Shown in pieces: positions 34,901 to 45,730 of a DNA stretch of 64,000 bases. The notes below the pieces were generated by a model. It was given only the letters and a program-made list of their open reading frames with translations, was not told the origin of the DNA and searched no databases. The DNA is taken from assembly GCA_010356995.1 (NCBI GenBank), contig ML996695.1:567061-631060 (forward strand), read 5' to 3'. Numbering within the stretch: position 1 is the first letter of the stretch; every line of letters starts with the position of its first letter. Origin of the DNA: Trichodelitschia bisporula. Lineage: Eukaryota; Ascomycota; Dothideomycetes; Phaeotrichales; Phaeotrichaceae. The translations under genes and the position numbers were made by a program.

Positions 34901-35271
34901 AGTCTCACCTGAACAGCAACGATAATAAGTAACTGAGGATGCCAAATTGCATGGCCACGCAGACGCTGGGTGCTGTTGAGTCTGCCAGGGACAGCTCCGT
35001 TAGATCAAAAGCGACCCACAAAAAGGGCATCAGATGCCAAGGCCCCCCACTCTTTCCCCTCTCTTCCCCCACTGCGCCCCATCGTTGCCCATCACGCCCA
35101 TCAACCGCTCACCAATTTGCTTCATTCATAAGGCACACCCCGAAGAGGCGCTGCCGTAGGGCTCACTTCGTATGTCGTCATCCCTCGCAAACTAGTGACA
35201 ACCCGACACGACGCCAATGTTTGGCCTCGGTTTCCCATGAATGTAGGAATACGACAACAACTCCTGCCCAG
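31983..35271. other. Long gene-poor stretch, divergent promoters
   Basis: 3.3 kb without a supportable gene. A 186-codon frame at 33889-34449 begins without an ATG, has no domain and was rejected. Purine-rich tracts occur around 32700-33000. A GTACTGTAC motif is at 34812-34820. The frame upstream of the lipase start is open from 34939, but its translation is not protein-like. Confidence 0.5.
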
Positions 35272-37530
35272 ATGCCGAGCGACGTCAACTCCGACTCCAC
35301 GAGTCCGGAATTGAGGGCCCGAGCCCCAGTCGGGCCTCCGCCACTGCCTCCGCGGACGTCTGTCGACTCGCTCGCACCTCCGCCATATGACAACCACAGC
35401 TATGGCCACAATCATCCTGCGGGGTCCGGGCCTTACTCAGCTTATGCAGCTGCGTCCCACGATCCGCGCTCGTCTTCGACGCAATCGCTAGTGCCTTCGC
35501 CGCATTCGGAGCGTCGTGGCCGACGGAGACTACTCCTGGTGTACATCCATGGGTTCATGGGCGACGAAACAAGCTTCAAGAGCTTTCCGGCACATGTCCA
35601 CAACATCGTGTCCATAACTCTTGCCGAAAGCCATGTTGTACACACTAAGATATATCCCAAGTATCGGTCGCGCCAGAACCTGCAAATCGTCAGTGAAGAT
35701 TTTAGCCGATGGTGAGCGTTCCGGTGTGGCGTCCACGACGTCCATATTAAAGTGAACGTCAGGTTTGCACCCCACGAATCACCGGATACCGACGTGATTC
35801 TTCTCGGACATTCTATGGGCGGCCTGTTAGCCGCTGAGATTGTCCTCTTACGTCCCTATGGCCAGACGACAGGCAGCGAGCTGCGCCACAGAATCATCGG
35901 CGTCATCAACTTCGACGTGCCTTTTCTTGGAATACATCCGGGTGTGATATCTAGCGGACTGGGAAGCTTGTTCAAGCCTGCACCTGAACCCCCAGGCCTC
36001 GACCCGCTGGCTCTGGGTGATTTGTCGTCCCCATCCATGACGACGCTGAGCAGCGCTGGCGAAAGTGTTTCTTCTCCTACGTCCTCAGTTGGTCGCCATG
36101 ATACCCTCTTCTCGCTCCCCTCAGATCCCAACTTCAACCCCCGCTTCTCGAATGATATCGCACTGCCAGTCCGAAAAGGTTGGCAGAGTGCCTTGCATTT
36201 CATGACCAAGCATTCGGACGGTCTACGCCAGGCTACTAAGAAGTACGTGCAATCGCACATCGAATTCGGGGGCGCCATGGCAGACTACCCCGGATTGAAG
36301 GCCCGATATCTTAAGATTCGAAAGCTGGAGGAGGAGGAAGCTGATTGGAGAAGAGGCGCCCTTGGCGATAATGATGTCCCCTCGCGGGTTCGCTTCCTGA
36401 ACTACTACACTGCATGCACTGGACGGCCGAAAAGGCCGAAACCCCCGGCACAGTCCGAGTTCGACTCTGGGGCGCACCAGCCGTCGGCACCGACGGTGGG
36501 TTTGGCGACTGAAGGCAACGTTGCTGCTACCTCATCTACGAGCCTCGTTGAGCCTACCTCGAAAAGTCCGAGAATATCGGTTGAAGAGTATAGAGACAAC
36601 GGCAGTATCGAGCCCAAAGAGCCAGAGGAAGAAGCAACAAGCCTCCGATCAGCGTCACCCAGGCCAATGGACGATGATGATTCGTCAGCCCCCGAACGTA
36701 TTGTGTCCAGGATACCCTCTGAAGATGGCATCCACAAGACATCTCCTCCCGATGTCGCCCCACAGCCATCACCACGGTATTCTCTCGTGCCCGAACCCTC
36801 CCTCTTACAAGATGTACAAATCACGCTTCCCACTCTCCCACCCATCCCTCCTGAGCCAACTCCACCCCCACCTCTCGACCTCTCGCCTTACCCAGACAAA
36901 GCCGCCCAAAAGATCGCTACCAAAGAACACGAACGGCTCGTCAAGGCCTGGAAACAAGCCCGCAAGGACCGGGAATCCGCAATCAAAGACAGGGCAAAAC
37001 TAGAGGAGAAGATGAAGAAAGCGGCTGCCAAGGAAAAGGCGCAAAAGGAAAAGGCGGAAGCGCTAGAGAAGACACGTGCCGAGGATAATGCGGCGAAGGT
37101 CAACGAACTGGCATCGAGTGCTGATGTCGCGCCTGTTTTGTCGCAGATGTCCGCCGGAGAGGCGGCTCGGGGAGAATCGGATCTGACGGCACCGGGGGAA
37201 CCAGGGAACAGTGGGCAGCAGGTGGGGCACGAAGAAACGCGTGCCAGGCCCGGGCTACCGTCTCCGCTTCCATCTTCACAAGGAGCAAGTCGGCCAGCTG
37301 ACCGCAAGCGAGATAAGAAGTTTTGCATGCTACCACCAAAGGACGCAGCGGGTAACCTCGATCAAACCTGGGTACGCGTGTTTATGGAAGGCGTGGATGA
37401 GGTCGGGGCGCACACTGGGCTCTTCTTCCTTAGTGACACTTATGAGCGGCTGGTTGGCGACGTGGCTGATAAGATCGAGGACTGGGTGATAGAGGATATG
37501 TCTCGGCGTTATATGGAAGAAATGGATTAA
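35272..37530 (+). CDS. DUF676/lipase-like alpha/beta hydrolase
   Basis: Two exons, 35272-35711 and 35763-37530, with a 51-base GT-AG intron; 735 aa from ATG 35272. After a Pro/Ser-rich head, the hydrolase domain begins with RRLLLVYIHGFMGDETSFKS (oxyanion HGFMG). It continues with VHTKIYPKYRSRQNL and, across the splice junction, VILLGHSMGGLLAAEIVLL; GHSMG holds the nucleophile, about residue 163. GVINFDVPFLGIHPGVISSG follows. The catalytic acid and histidine cannot be placed with confidence. Past residue 400 is a disordered Ser/Pro/Glu region and a Lys/Glu/Ala coiled coil (about 535-600). The last 75 residues (KFCMLPPKDAAG, WVRVFMEGVDEVGAHTGLFF) look folded again. Related fungal proteins are putative membrane-associated lipases; the substrate is unknown. 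It is convergent with the sterol acyltransferase gene, 105 bp between stop codons. Confidence 0.85.
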
Positions 37531-37635
37531 GGATGGCGCAGTTGGACATGATCTCTTCAAATTATCTGATACCCCCGGGATTGGTGTTTCTAACGGACAT
37601 TCTGGATCCGGCCGATTGAGCAGAGATCTCGCAGG

Positions 37636-39427
37636 TTATACTAGTACATACAAAGCACACATCTGGAAGGTTAGCCTGGTACGAAGAGAATGAAGTCGTG
37701 CTCTCACCATGGACAGCCCCAGGATCATCGACCACCAAAACAAGACGTTCTAACCTTGTCAGCGTCTTCCATTTAAGAAACGGCAGCACTCACATTCAAC
37801 AACTTCTTGCCCCGCATCCACTTGCTCCGCTGCACTGTTACGATGGGCATCTGCATCATCATCATGAAGAATCCGTAGCCCCGCAGCTTCTTGGTAATAC
37901 AGCCCATGACCAGCTCATGCAGGAGCGCGCTGATGAGGAACGTAATAACTGTAGCAACGGGCCGCGACAAGTGGCCCCGCGAGGCCGAGTAAACGTGCCG
38001 TCGGAACCAGTGGTGCACGGGAATATTCCACTCGCGCGAGAACTCGAGCCAGTCGCACGAGTTCCACCAATCCGCGTAGAAGTGGCGATCGGCGAAGCCT
38101 ATCTGGCGGTTAGGCGCAACAGGAGATGGTTGAGGGAGAACCTACAGGTTATTTCGGCGAAGGCTCCGAGCAGATACTCGAATATGACGAGGAAGACCAG
38201 AAGGAATGTGACCATGAAAGGGAAGAGGAGGCGACTGATGGTCTCTGCAAGGATAAGAGCACGGTCGACAAGCGCATGGGACGCCAGCATAGCGACGGCG
38301 GATTCGTCAAGCACAGGAATAATGAATTCCTCGCTAGTGATCGTGAGCAGAAAGATGCAGCCAAATACGGCAAGCGACTTCCAGAAGAGCTCAATATAAC
38401 GTCTATGTGCCGTCCGGGGATACTCAAGTTCGTAGCAGAGAGTGGGGCAGAAGAGGAAGTCGAGATAATTCGCGAAGGTAAGGTTTTGGGGGTAGGTCAC
38501 CCTTCCCAGGGGCGATGTCAGTTCACAGGCGAGATCGTCCCTGAGCTGCGATACATCCTCGTTCGACTGCTTGCTGCTTGCTCCATCTGATCCGTCATCT
38601 TCAAGCTCCTGGATCCGGGTATGTGGGCTGGGATAGCGAGTCGCTGCAGCTTTTGAGGCGGTTTCTGGTTTGTCGAGGTCATTGAGGCGACGATAGGTCT
38701 CGGAGAGGTGTCCATTATAGAAGCTTATTCGCAATGAGCACATGTTAAGAGCATATGGAAAACACCTACGCATAGGAGTGCATCTTCATGGCCAAAGAAA
38801 GGAGGTGGAGAGTAAAAAACACCTGAGCAGTCCAGGTCCATGTACGGACAAATGGCCATCTATCACCACTCAGCAACAGACTTCCAGCCGCAGGATCACT
38901 TACGCCAGCCAATGGGAGAGCCATGCGGCCTGAAAGAGAATCTGCACAAGCATACCTCCTCGCTTCCAGCGGAAAAGGCTTGAATTCATGTAGAGCCTAT
39001 GAAGCGGTAAGGAAAGGGACGTGCTCGCAGCCATCAACAGATCGCTCAAAGCCAGCTCATAAATGTTTTCGGTGAGAACACTCCACTGGCTTAGCACAAG
39101 CGGTAAACCTGTCTCTCTGTAGCTTCGGAGCATAGCCGTGATGACCATAATGGTTAGGCTGATCCAGAAGAGAACAAAGAAGCCGCGAAAGTCGCGATAG
39201 TCACTGTTCGGATCGAAATGAGATACTCTTGCAGCATATTGGATGGTCGGGAACAGGCGCTTTTGCTGTGCTCGAATTTGTCGTCGAGCAGTTGAAGTTG
39301 CCTTAACTGACGGTGGTGCATCCGTGGGAATGGGGGTAACCGTTCCACTTTCCCTAGTTAGCGTGTTCGCAAAAGGGGTGAGTGAATGCCTGCCTTGAAA
39401 TTCCAGAGGCAGATTGGAGGTGCTCAT
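37636..39427 (-). CDS. ARE2: Sterol O-acyltransferase (ACAT/ARE, MBOAT family)
   Basis: Six exons: 39427-38904, 38859-38770, 38723-38146, 38098-37794, 37749-37708, 37662-37636. All introns are GT-AG with matching phase, giving 521 aa. It transfers a fatty acyl group from acyl-CoA to ergosterol in the ER membrane, making steryl esters for lipid droplets. Diagnostic segments: FPTIQYAARVSHFDPNSDYR then DFRGFFVLFWISL; MKMHSYAFYNGHLSE; FLFCPTLCYELEYPRT; FYADWWNSCDWLEFSREWN (the FYxDWWN signature); ALLHELVMG with the active-site histidine. Many hydrophobic helices run through the protein. The last two exons are only 42 and 27 bases but restore LFWWSMILGLSM and MCALYVLV, the expected C-terminal helix. 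The N-terminal start is less certain: an overlapping upstream frame exists (listed next). Symbol by homology; ARE1 versus ARE2 is not separable here. Confidence 0.92.
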
Positions 39428-39536
39428 CAGGTTTTAAGCCTTCATCTTGGATCTTCCTAATCAATTGAGATTTTACTGGTCGCCTGGCGCGGGGTTGAAG
39501 GAGTCCTGAAGAGACTCCATTACTGAAATCATCCAT
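39354..39536 (-). other. Upstream reading frame overlapping the sterol acyltransferase start
   Basis: A 60-codon frame with its own ATG (39534-39536) reads MDDFSNGVSSGLLQPRARRP and overlaps the first 74 bases of the acyltransferase in another frame. It looks like a natural protein N-terminus, yet I found no GT-AG intron joining it in phase to the main frame. It may be a regulatory upstream ORF, or the real N-terminus displaced by an assembly error. Confidence 0.4.
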
Positions 39537-40226
39537 AGTGACAGATGCCGACGTGATGTGAACCAAGGATCAAGGATGGTAGATATGGAAGTCGGTTCTC
39601 AGAGAATTGAAGTTGAAAGGGCCCAATTGCACATGTTTATAAACAGCCTTGCCTTCCCTAGCCAAGATTGGGACTCCGCTGTGGGGTTATGGAGCTGAGG
39701 CTTTATTTTTGATGACGCCACTGATCTTCTTGACCATATGTTTGCGTATCCGCTAAGTTTGGAACGCGACCGGGAAGAGGAATCAGCCTACGACGACTGA
39801 CACGAGGGAGGTAGACAACGAGGTATGGGTGATCCAACAAATAGGGCACTTTAAGTTGATGCGTAGCACTCGATAGACTCGAAGTACATAGGAACGGAGT
39901 GTTGACAGCTGAAACTTGGAGGGACTATCAGTACCTATATCGTCCATCGTTTGACTTGGTCCATCCAAGCGCCACGCTAGACGCCGTAAGCGCTGCCGCG
40001 GCACCACCCTAGCCACGTACGCCACGTTCCCCGGAAGAACATCAATCCAGGCTCCGAACATCCAGTGCAGCGATGCCCGGTAGAGGTGCATGCATCCCGA
40101 AATCGCTTCTGCCACTCTAGCAAGACGACGACATGCCAGACCTGCGCTCAACTGGAGAATAGTTGTTGAAACTCTTGCCAACGTAGCCTTGAGCCCTGGG
40201 CCTCGACCTCGCCCACGACCGCCACG
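39537..40226. promoter_or_regulatory. Divergent promoter region of sterol acyltransferase and AP-1 gamma
   Basis: About 690 bases between the upstream frame of the acyltransferase and the gamma-adaptin start. A 179-codon minus-strand frame (39783-40322) overlaps the gamma-adaptin start and has no domain, so it is treated as a shadow. Confidence 0.5.
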
Positions 40227-43015
40227 ATGACTTCTTGTACGCTTACTCGCACCGCGTTCAGGCCGCAGCTGATGAATTACAGTAAAGCAATTCATTCGCA
40301 ATGTCCGAGCTGCGAAAACCATTGCCGATGAGCGGGCTGTCGTCCAAAAGGAAAGCGCCGCGATTCGGTCCAGCTTCCGGGAGGAGAGTCACGACTCAAA
40401 CGTTCGGTATTGCGACCGCGCACCTTGACAATCGTGTGCTTATAGAGTGCGCAGGAGGAACAACGTCGCAAAGCTACTCTATCTCTTCACCCTCGGAGAG
40501 CGAACCCACTTCGGACAGATAGAATGCTTGAAGCTACTCGCCTCCCCACGCTTCGCGGACAAGCGGTTGGGATACCTGGGGACCATGTTGCTGCTGGATG
40601 AGAACCAGGAAGTCCTGACTTTAGTTACAAACTCGCTCAAAAAGTCGGCCCTCCCACCTACTACCGCTGTGCTAGCTGACCATATCAGTGACTTGAATCA
40701 CTCAAACCAGTACATTGTCGGCCTAGCTCTCGTAACGCTCGGCAACATTGCGTCCGTAGAGATGTCCCGCGATCTGTTCCCCGAAGTTGAAACCATCATA
40801 TCTGCTTCCAACCCATACATAAAGCGGAAGGCGGCTCTTTGCGCTATGCGGATATGTCGAAAGGTGCCGGATTTGCAGGAGCACTTCCTCGAAAAGGCGA
40901 AACTGCTTCTGTCTGACCGGAACCACGGTGTCTTGCTCTGCGGGCTGACGCTAGTGACGGGTCTCTGTGAGGCCGACGAAGCCGAGGGTGGAGAGCAGGG
41001 CGTCGTGGAGATGTTTAGACCACTGGTCCCTGCACTGGTGAAGGTGCTGAAGAGTCTCGCGAGCTCTGGATACGCGCCAGAGCATGACGTCAATGGAATC
41101 ACGGACCCCTTTTTACAAGTCAAGATTTTAAGGCTGTTTCGCGTGTTGGCGAGAGGTGATGCGCAAACTAGCGAACAGATCAATGACATTCTGGCGCAGG
41201 GAGGTGCCCGAAGACTATAGGCTAATCGATTCTAACCGAGTTCAGGTTGCGACAAACACCGATGCGTCCAAGAACGTCGGCAACTCAATCCTTTACGAGG
41301 CCGTTCTCACCATCCTCGAGATCGAAGCAGATTCGGGCTTGAGAGTCCTGGGTGTTAACATTCTCGGCAAGTTCCTCTCAAACAAGGACAACAACATCCG
41401 CTATGTCGCCCTTAACACCCTCATCAAAGTGGTTGCAATTGAGCCAACAGCCGTGCAAAGACACAGAAACACCATCCTCGAATGCTTGCGGGATGCTGAT
41501 GTGAGCATCCGTCGGCGAGCGCTGGATCTCAGTTTCACCCTGATTAATGAGGGCAACGTTCGGGTACTTGTTCGAGAGCTTCTTTCCTTTTTGGAAATTG
41601 CCGACAACGAATTCAAGCCTGTCATGACAACTCAGATTGGCCTTGCTGCTGATCGGTTTGCACCAAATAAGAGGTGGCACATTGATACGATGCTACGGGT
41701 GCTTAAACTGGTAAGTTAGGTACGGTTACGTATGATGTTTTCCTTACCAGCGTCTCAGGCCGGCAGCTTTACCAAGGAGCAGATTCTGGCTTCCTTCGTG
41801 CGGCTTGTCGCCACCTCTCCGGAGTTGCAGCGGTACACTGCACAAAAGCTCTTCGCCGCTCTGAAGGAGGACATCACTCAAGATGGGCTCACTCTCGCGG
41901 CGACCTGGGTGATTGGTGAATTTGGCGACTCGCTCCTTCGTGGAGGGCAGTACGAAGAGGAGGAGCTGGTGAAGGAGGTCAAGGAGAGCGATATCGTTGA
42001 CCTTTTTTTCACTATCTTAAGCAGCGGATATTCCGGCCAGATTGTCACTCAGTATATCGTTACTGCAGCCATAAAGCTCACCACTCGGCTTTCCGAACCC
42101 GCACAGATTGAACGGATACGAAGGCTGCTTCAGTCGTATCAAACCAATCTGGACGTGGACATCCAGCAGCGCGGAGTGGAGTACAGCAACCTCTTCGCGT
42201 ACGACCAAATCCGGAAGGGTGTTCTAGAGAAGATGCCTCCGCCAGAAGCCCGCGAGGATCCGCAGCTGCTGGGTGACGCGCCTAAGAAGCACGCCAAAGT
42301 ATCTGGAGGAGGTAAGAAGAAGGCGACCAAGATGACAGAGGAGGATTCTCTCCTTGACCTCATGGGGGGCTCCGATCTTCCTGCTCCAGCTGTCACCTCT
42401 TCCACCAATGGCTCACATGGCTTGGACCTCCTCGACATGATCGGCGGTAGCACCTCACCTCCGCCGCAAGGCGCCTCCACCGCCCCCCCTCGGTCCAATG
42501 TTGACTCCATCATGGACCTCTTCGGCACCACTTCTCCTCCACCCGCAGTCCCGCAATCCACAACTACCTCTGCCTCCCTCCTTGGTGGTCTTGCCTCGCC
42601 ACCTCCGCAGCCTGTCAGCCCCTCTAACGCTCCTCACGACGTCTACACGAAAAACGGTCTACACATCGCGCTCCAGGTGCAACGCAATGCGCAAACTGCG
42701 AACGTACTCGCACACTTCCGGAACATAGCGAGCACTCACCTCACCGGGGTGTCGTTGTTAGCCGCCGTGCCGAAAAGCCAGCGGCTTGCCATGGCGTCGA
42801 TTAGCGCGACGGAGCTGGGGCCGGGAGCGAGCGCGACGCAGGGAATGCGGGTGCAGAGCGTCAATGGGGTAGGTCCACTGAATTTTTGTGCCTGTAGGAC
42901 TGGGCTAATATCTCTACAGGCACCGCCAGCGAAGCTGAAGCTCAGACTGAAGGTCGGATTTCAAGTTGATGGCCGTCCTATTCAAGATCAGGTTGACTGG
43001 TCGGAGCCGGTCTAG
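40227..43015 (+). CDS. APL4: AP-1 complex subunit gamma (gamma-adaptin)
   Basis: Six exons: 40227-40236, 40283-40406, 40455-41203, 41241-41710, 41759-42868, 42920-43015; 852 aa. The large subunit of the clathrin adaptor AP-1 at the trans-Golgi/endosome. The first exon is only ten bases (MTS plus one base) and joins to [20 protein letters not shown]. The trunk includes [60 protein letters not shown] and [20 protein letters not shown]. The hinge (about 610-720) has clathrin-box-like LLDLMGG and LLDMIGG. The C-terminal ear starts at [20 protein letters not shown]. The third intron (41204-41240) is only 37 bases and leaves three unusual residues (GVQ) before VATNTD; this junction is the weak point. 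The last intron is 51 bases with no stop, so retention would insert 17 residues in the ear. Confidence 0.93.
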
Positions 43016-45730
43016 GTGTAAGGTTGGACATGGTTTGAATCTCATTCGGGATGAGGATCGTTGTAGCGTAAGCGGTAAAGAGGTAGTTACTACGTAGATT
43101 GAGGTAGTTGAATGAACGGGGCATGATGGGACGACGCATGCACGGCAAAGGATGCGTTGGGCCCACAACTGAAATTTACTCTATCCTACGCCTCGCATGG
43201 CACAAGACGTTGTGATCAGTCTCTGCGGCACAGGAGTAAGGGCAGAGCAGCATGTCTCAAGGCGGAAGCATGGAAGCCGAAGGCGTCGAATCACGTCGAA
43301 ATGGGAGAGTTTCCTGATCTAATACTTATGCAATTGCGTTCCTGGCGTCAGGAGAGGCAGAGGTGTGGGAAAGCTTGGGGACCCGGAGAGGAGTTACATG
43401 CTGCAGACGTTGGCGATACTTTGCCGTTCTTGGTATGACGCGGCCCGGGAATGCATGACAGCATTTTTTGGTGCGGTTCGCTGGCGGGGTAGATGCCGAC
43501 GATTCTGCGGGGCGTTGTGGAACGACGGAGGGATGTTGTAGATGTGAGGGGGGCATGCAAATTGCCCAGGTCCAGGGCAAACGACGAGACGCTTGCCGGT
43601 CGTCAATAAAGACGGAGGTGGAAGACGAGGGCACGGCGTAGGCGTGAGAAGAGACTTTTTGGCTCCGCATCTGGGCACGCGCCGAGCCATCAGCCAGTGG
43701 AACGGCGTTCCCCGCAAATACAGTAGACTATAGTTTAAGGAACGAGGCTCTAGCGGGCCTGGAAGGTTGCAAAAAGGGCGGCGTCGGATGCGGGGATAGC
43801 GAGCCGCATTGGGGTTGAGCAAGGACAACGACGTATGCATCGTCGTATGAAGGTACAAAGAGGGGTCGTGTGAATGCAGGAGGATATTGGGTGTTGATGG
43901 CGTAGGATGGCAGCATGGTGATGCAATATGGATTACGAGATGAATTTCCTAGTGTGTAGCAGATGAGACGAGAGCTGCCATAAGACTGTCGTGGAGCAAG
44001 AAATTCATCAGACGTATGAGAGATGAAGTCATACCAGGACTCGGTGCAGCATATCCATACCTCTCGGCGCGGCCGATGCATCTCCGAGGAGGTGTTGAGG
44101 GCAAGTACGGTACTGGAACAGCTTCACAGTTCAGTCACAGCTTCATAGCTCAACTGCAACCTTTCTCTCCTTGTCTCGCAGCTTCTCCTCAGCTGCTGTA
44201 CCGTACCGTACTCCGGTGCTCAGCTGCCTCGAGACTCGGTCGGGACTCGGGAGTTACTTTGCGCCAGGCCAAACGGAAGACGAGAAGGCCGGGCCGGAAC
44301 CAAAGCACAGATCAGTCACCTGCACCTCTGACCACGTGAACGATACTCCATCAGCCAAGGTACTGTACGCCTTCTGTCCGTCACAGCGCGCCCGAAAGGA
44401 GACCTGTGCGGCGAAAGAGGCGACGAAGGAGGAAACAAAGACGCGTTAGAGATGCTAGATTGGCGCCCTCGAAAGAAATCCTGTGATCTCTTTCTCGCTT
44501 GCTGTTGACAAGACCAATCCCCGTGGGCAGCCGCCCGAAGCCGAGAGGTTGGTTATGCACGGTTGGTCATGGGCCACACGGAGGCTCTGCCACGCGCATT
44601 TGCATGTAGGTAGCCGAATGTACTCCAAACTTTCTGACCACGGTAAAGGGAATGCGTCCATCAGGGTCCGATCGAGCAGAAGAGAGACGATCAAGCATCA
44701 GCAGAATGAATGAAAAAATTTACCCCATCCCTGCTGAGTGACCATTCGTCAAAGTCGGTTTTGCTTGCTCCGCCCAGCTCTCCCGGTCTCTCGGCAGCCT
44801 TGGAGGGGCAGAGAGGGAAGCGCCAGGGCGGTCACAAGAGGTGCAAAGCATCAGTGGCCAACCAGGGGTCAGGTAGTTTCTCGGGGGTAATAGTTTGCTT
44901 TGTTTAGGAAACTATTACACATCTAGTCATCGACAACGACGTGCAAGCGGTGCAGAGACGTGCAACGTGATGAGAAGAGACGCTACCGATGACCTATTGC
45001 TTGGATCTCCTCAGTAACGTTCAACGCTCGTCTCTTACTGCATGGCAACCGGACGTTGCTGTCGCTGCATCAATGGCTGGCTGGTGGAGCCTTGCCTCGC
45101 GATGACCTGATGGTACGCGTTGGTCCGACTTCCATCAGAAATTCCATCTCTATCTACACCATCTCTTTCCTACAATTGACCATTCACAATGGCAGGAGCG
45201 AACTGCGCGTACGTACTGCGTACTACGCTCCTTCTCTTTCACTCGGCCACGATGCCCCTAGCAGCGAATTGTTCAAACGCCCCGTTCCCATTATTCCCCT
45301 AAAGTCAGCGTCTCCAGTGAGAACATGTCACCTCCTCTTCCTCTAACCGCTCCACATCGATCACGACCACCATGCCCGAGCTTTGATTTCCCCGCCAAAT
45401 CCTGACAAACCGTTCCATCAGCCTGGATCCCCCAGATTTTTTTGCTCGTCCGTCTCCACAGTCTGTGGGTCCGTGGCTCAGCTGTCCGGTGCTCCCATTG
45501 TTTGCCATCACCCATCCAGTCATTCTCGCCCTCCACCTTGGTCTTGGTACATCCATGCCTCGTCAACCGTATAAGACTGGATAATCCCCCAGGACTCCAG
45601 ATTCATTGCCACCACGATCCAAGTATATAATTATCCTCCCTCCGGCTTTTATCTTTGATTAATCGATCCATTATCGCAGAACATTGACGCATCAACACTC
45701 ATCACTGCCGAGCTACACCACACCACATCT
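43016..45730. other. Intergenic between AP-1 gamma and F-box-like gene
   Basis: 2.7 kb with no supportable gene. Frames of up to 154 codons at 43394-43858 (minus) lack domains and cross one another. A short ATG frame at 45189 (MAGANCAY) is followed by a GTACGT donor-like sequence, but no second exon could be found. A GTACTGTAC motif is at 44360-44368. Confidence 0.5.

Noticed and set aside
39783-40322. 179-codon minus-strand frame
   Set aside because: Overlaps the first exons of AP-1 gamma antisense; sequence is basic and unstructured.
43394-43858. 154-codon minus-strand frame downstream of AP-1 gamma
   Set aside because: Pro/Arg-rich, no domain, and competing frames exist on both strands.
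45189-45290. Possible short first exon MAGANCA with a GTACGT donor
   Set aside because: No downstream exon or recognisable protein could be found.
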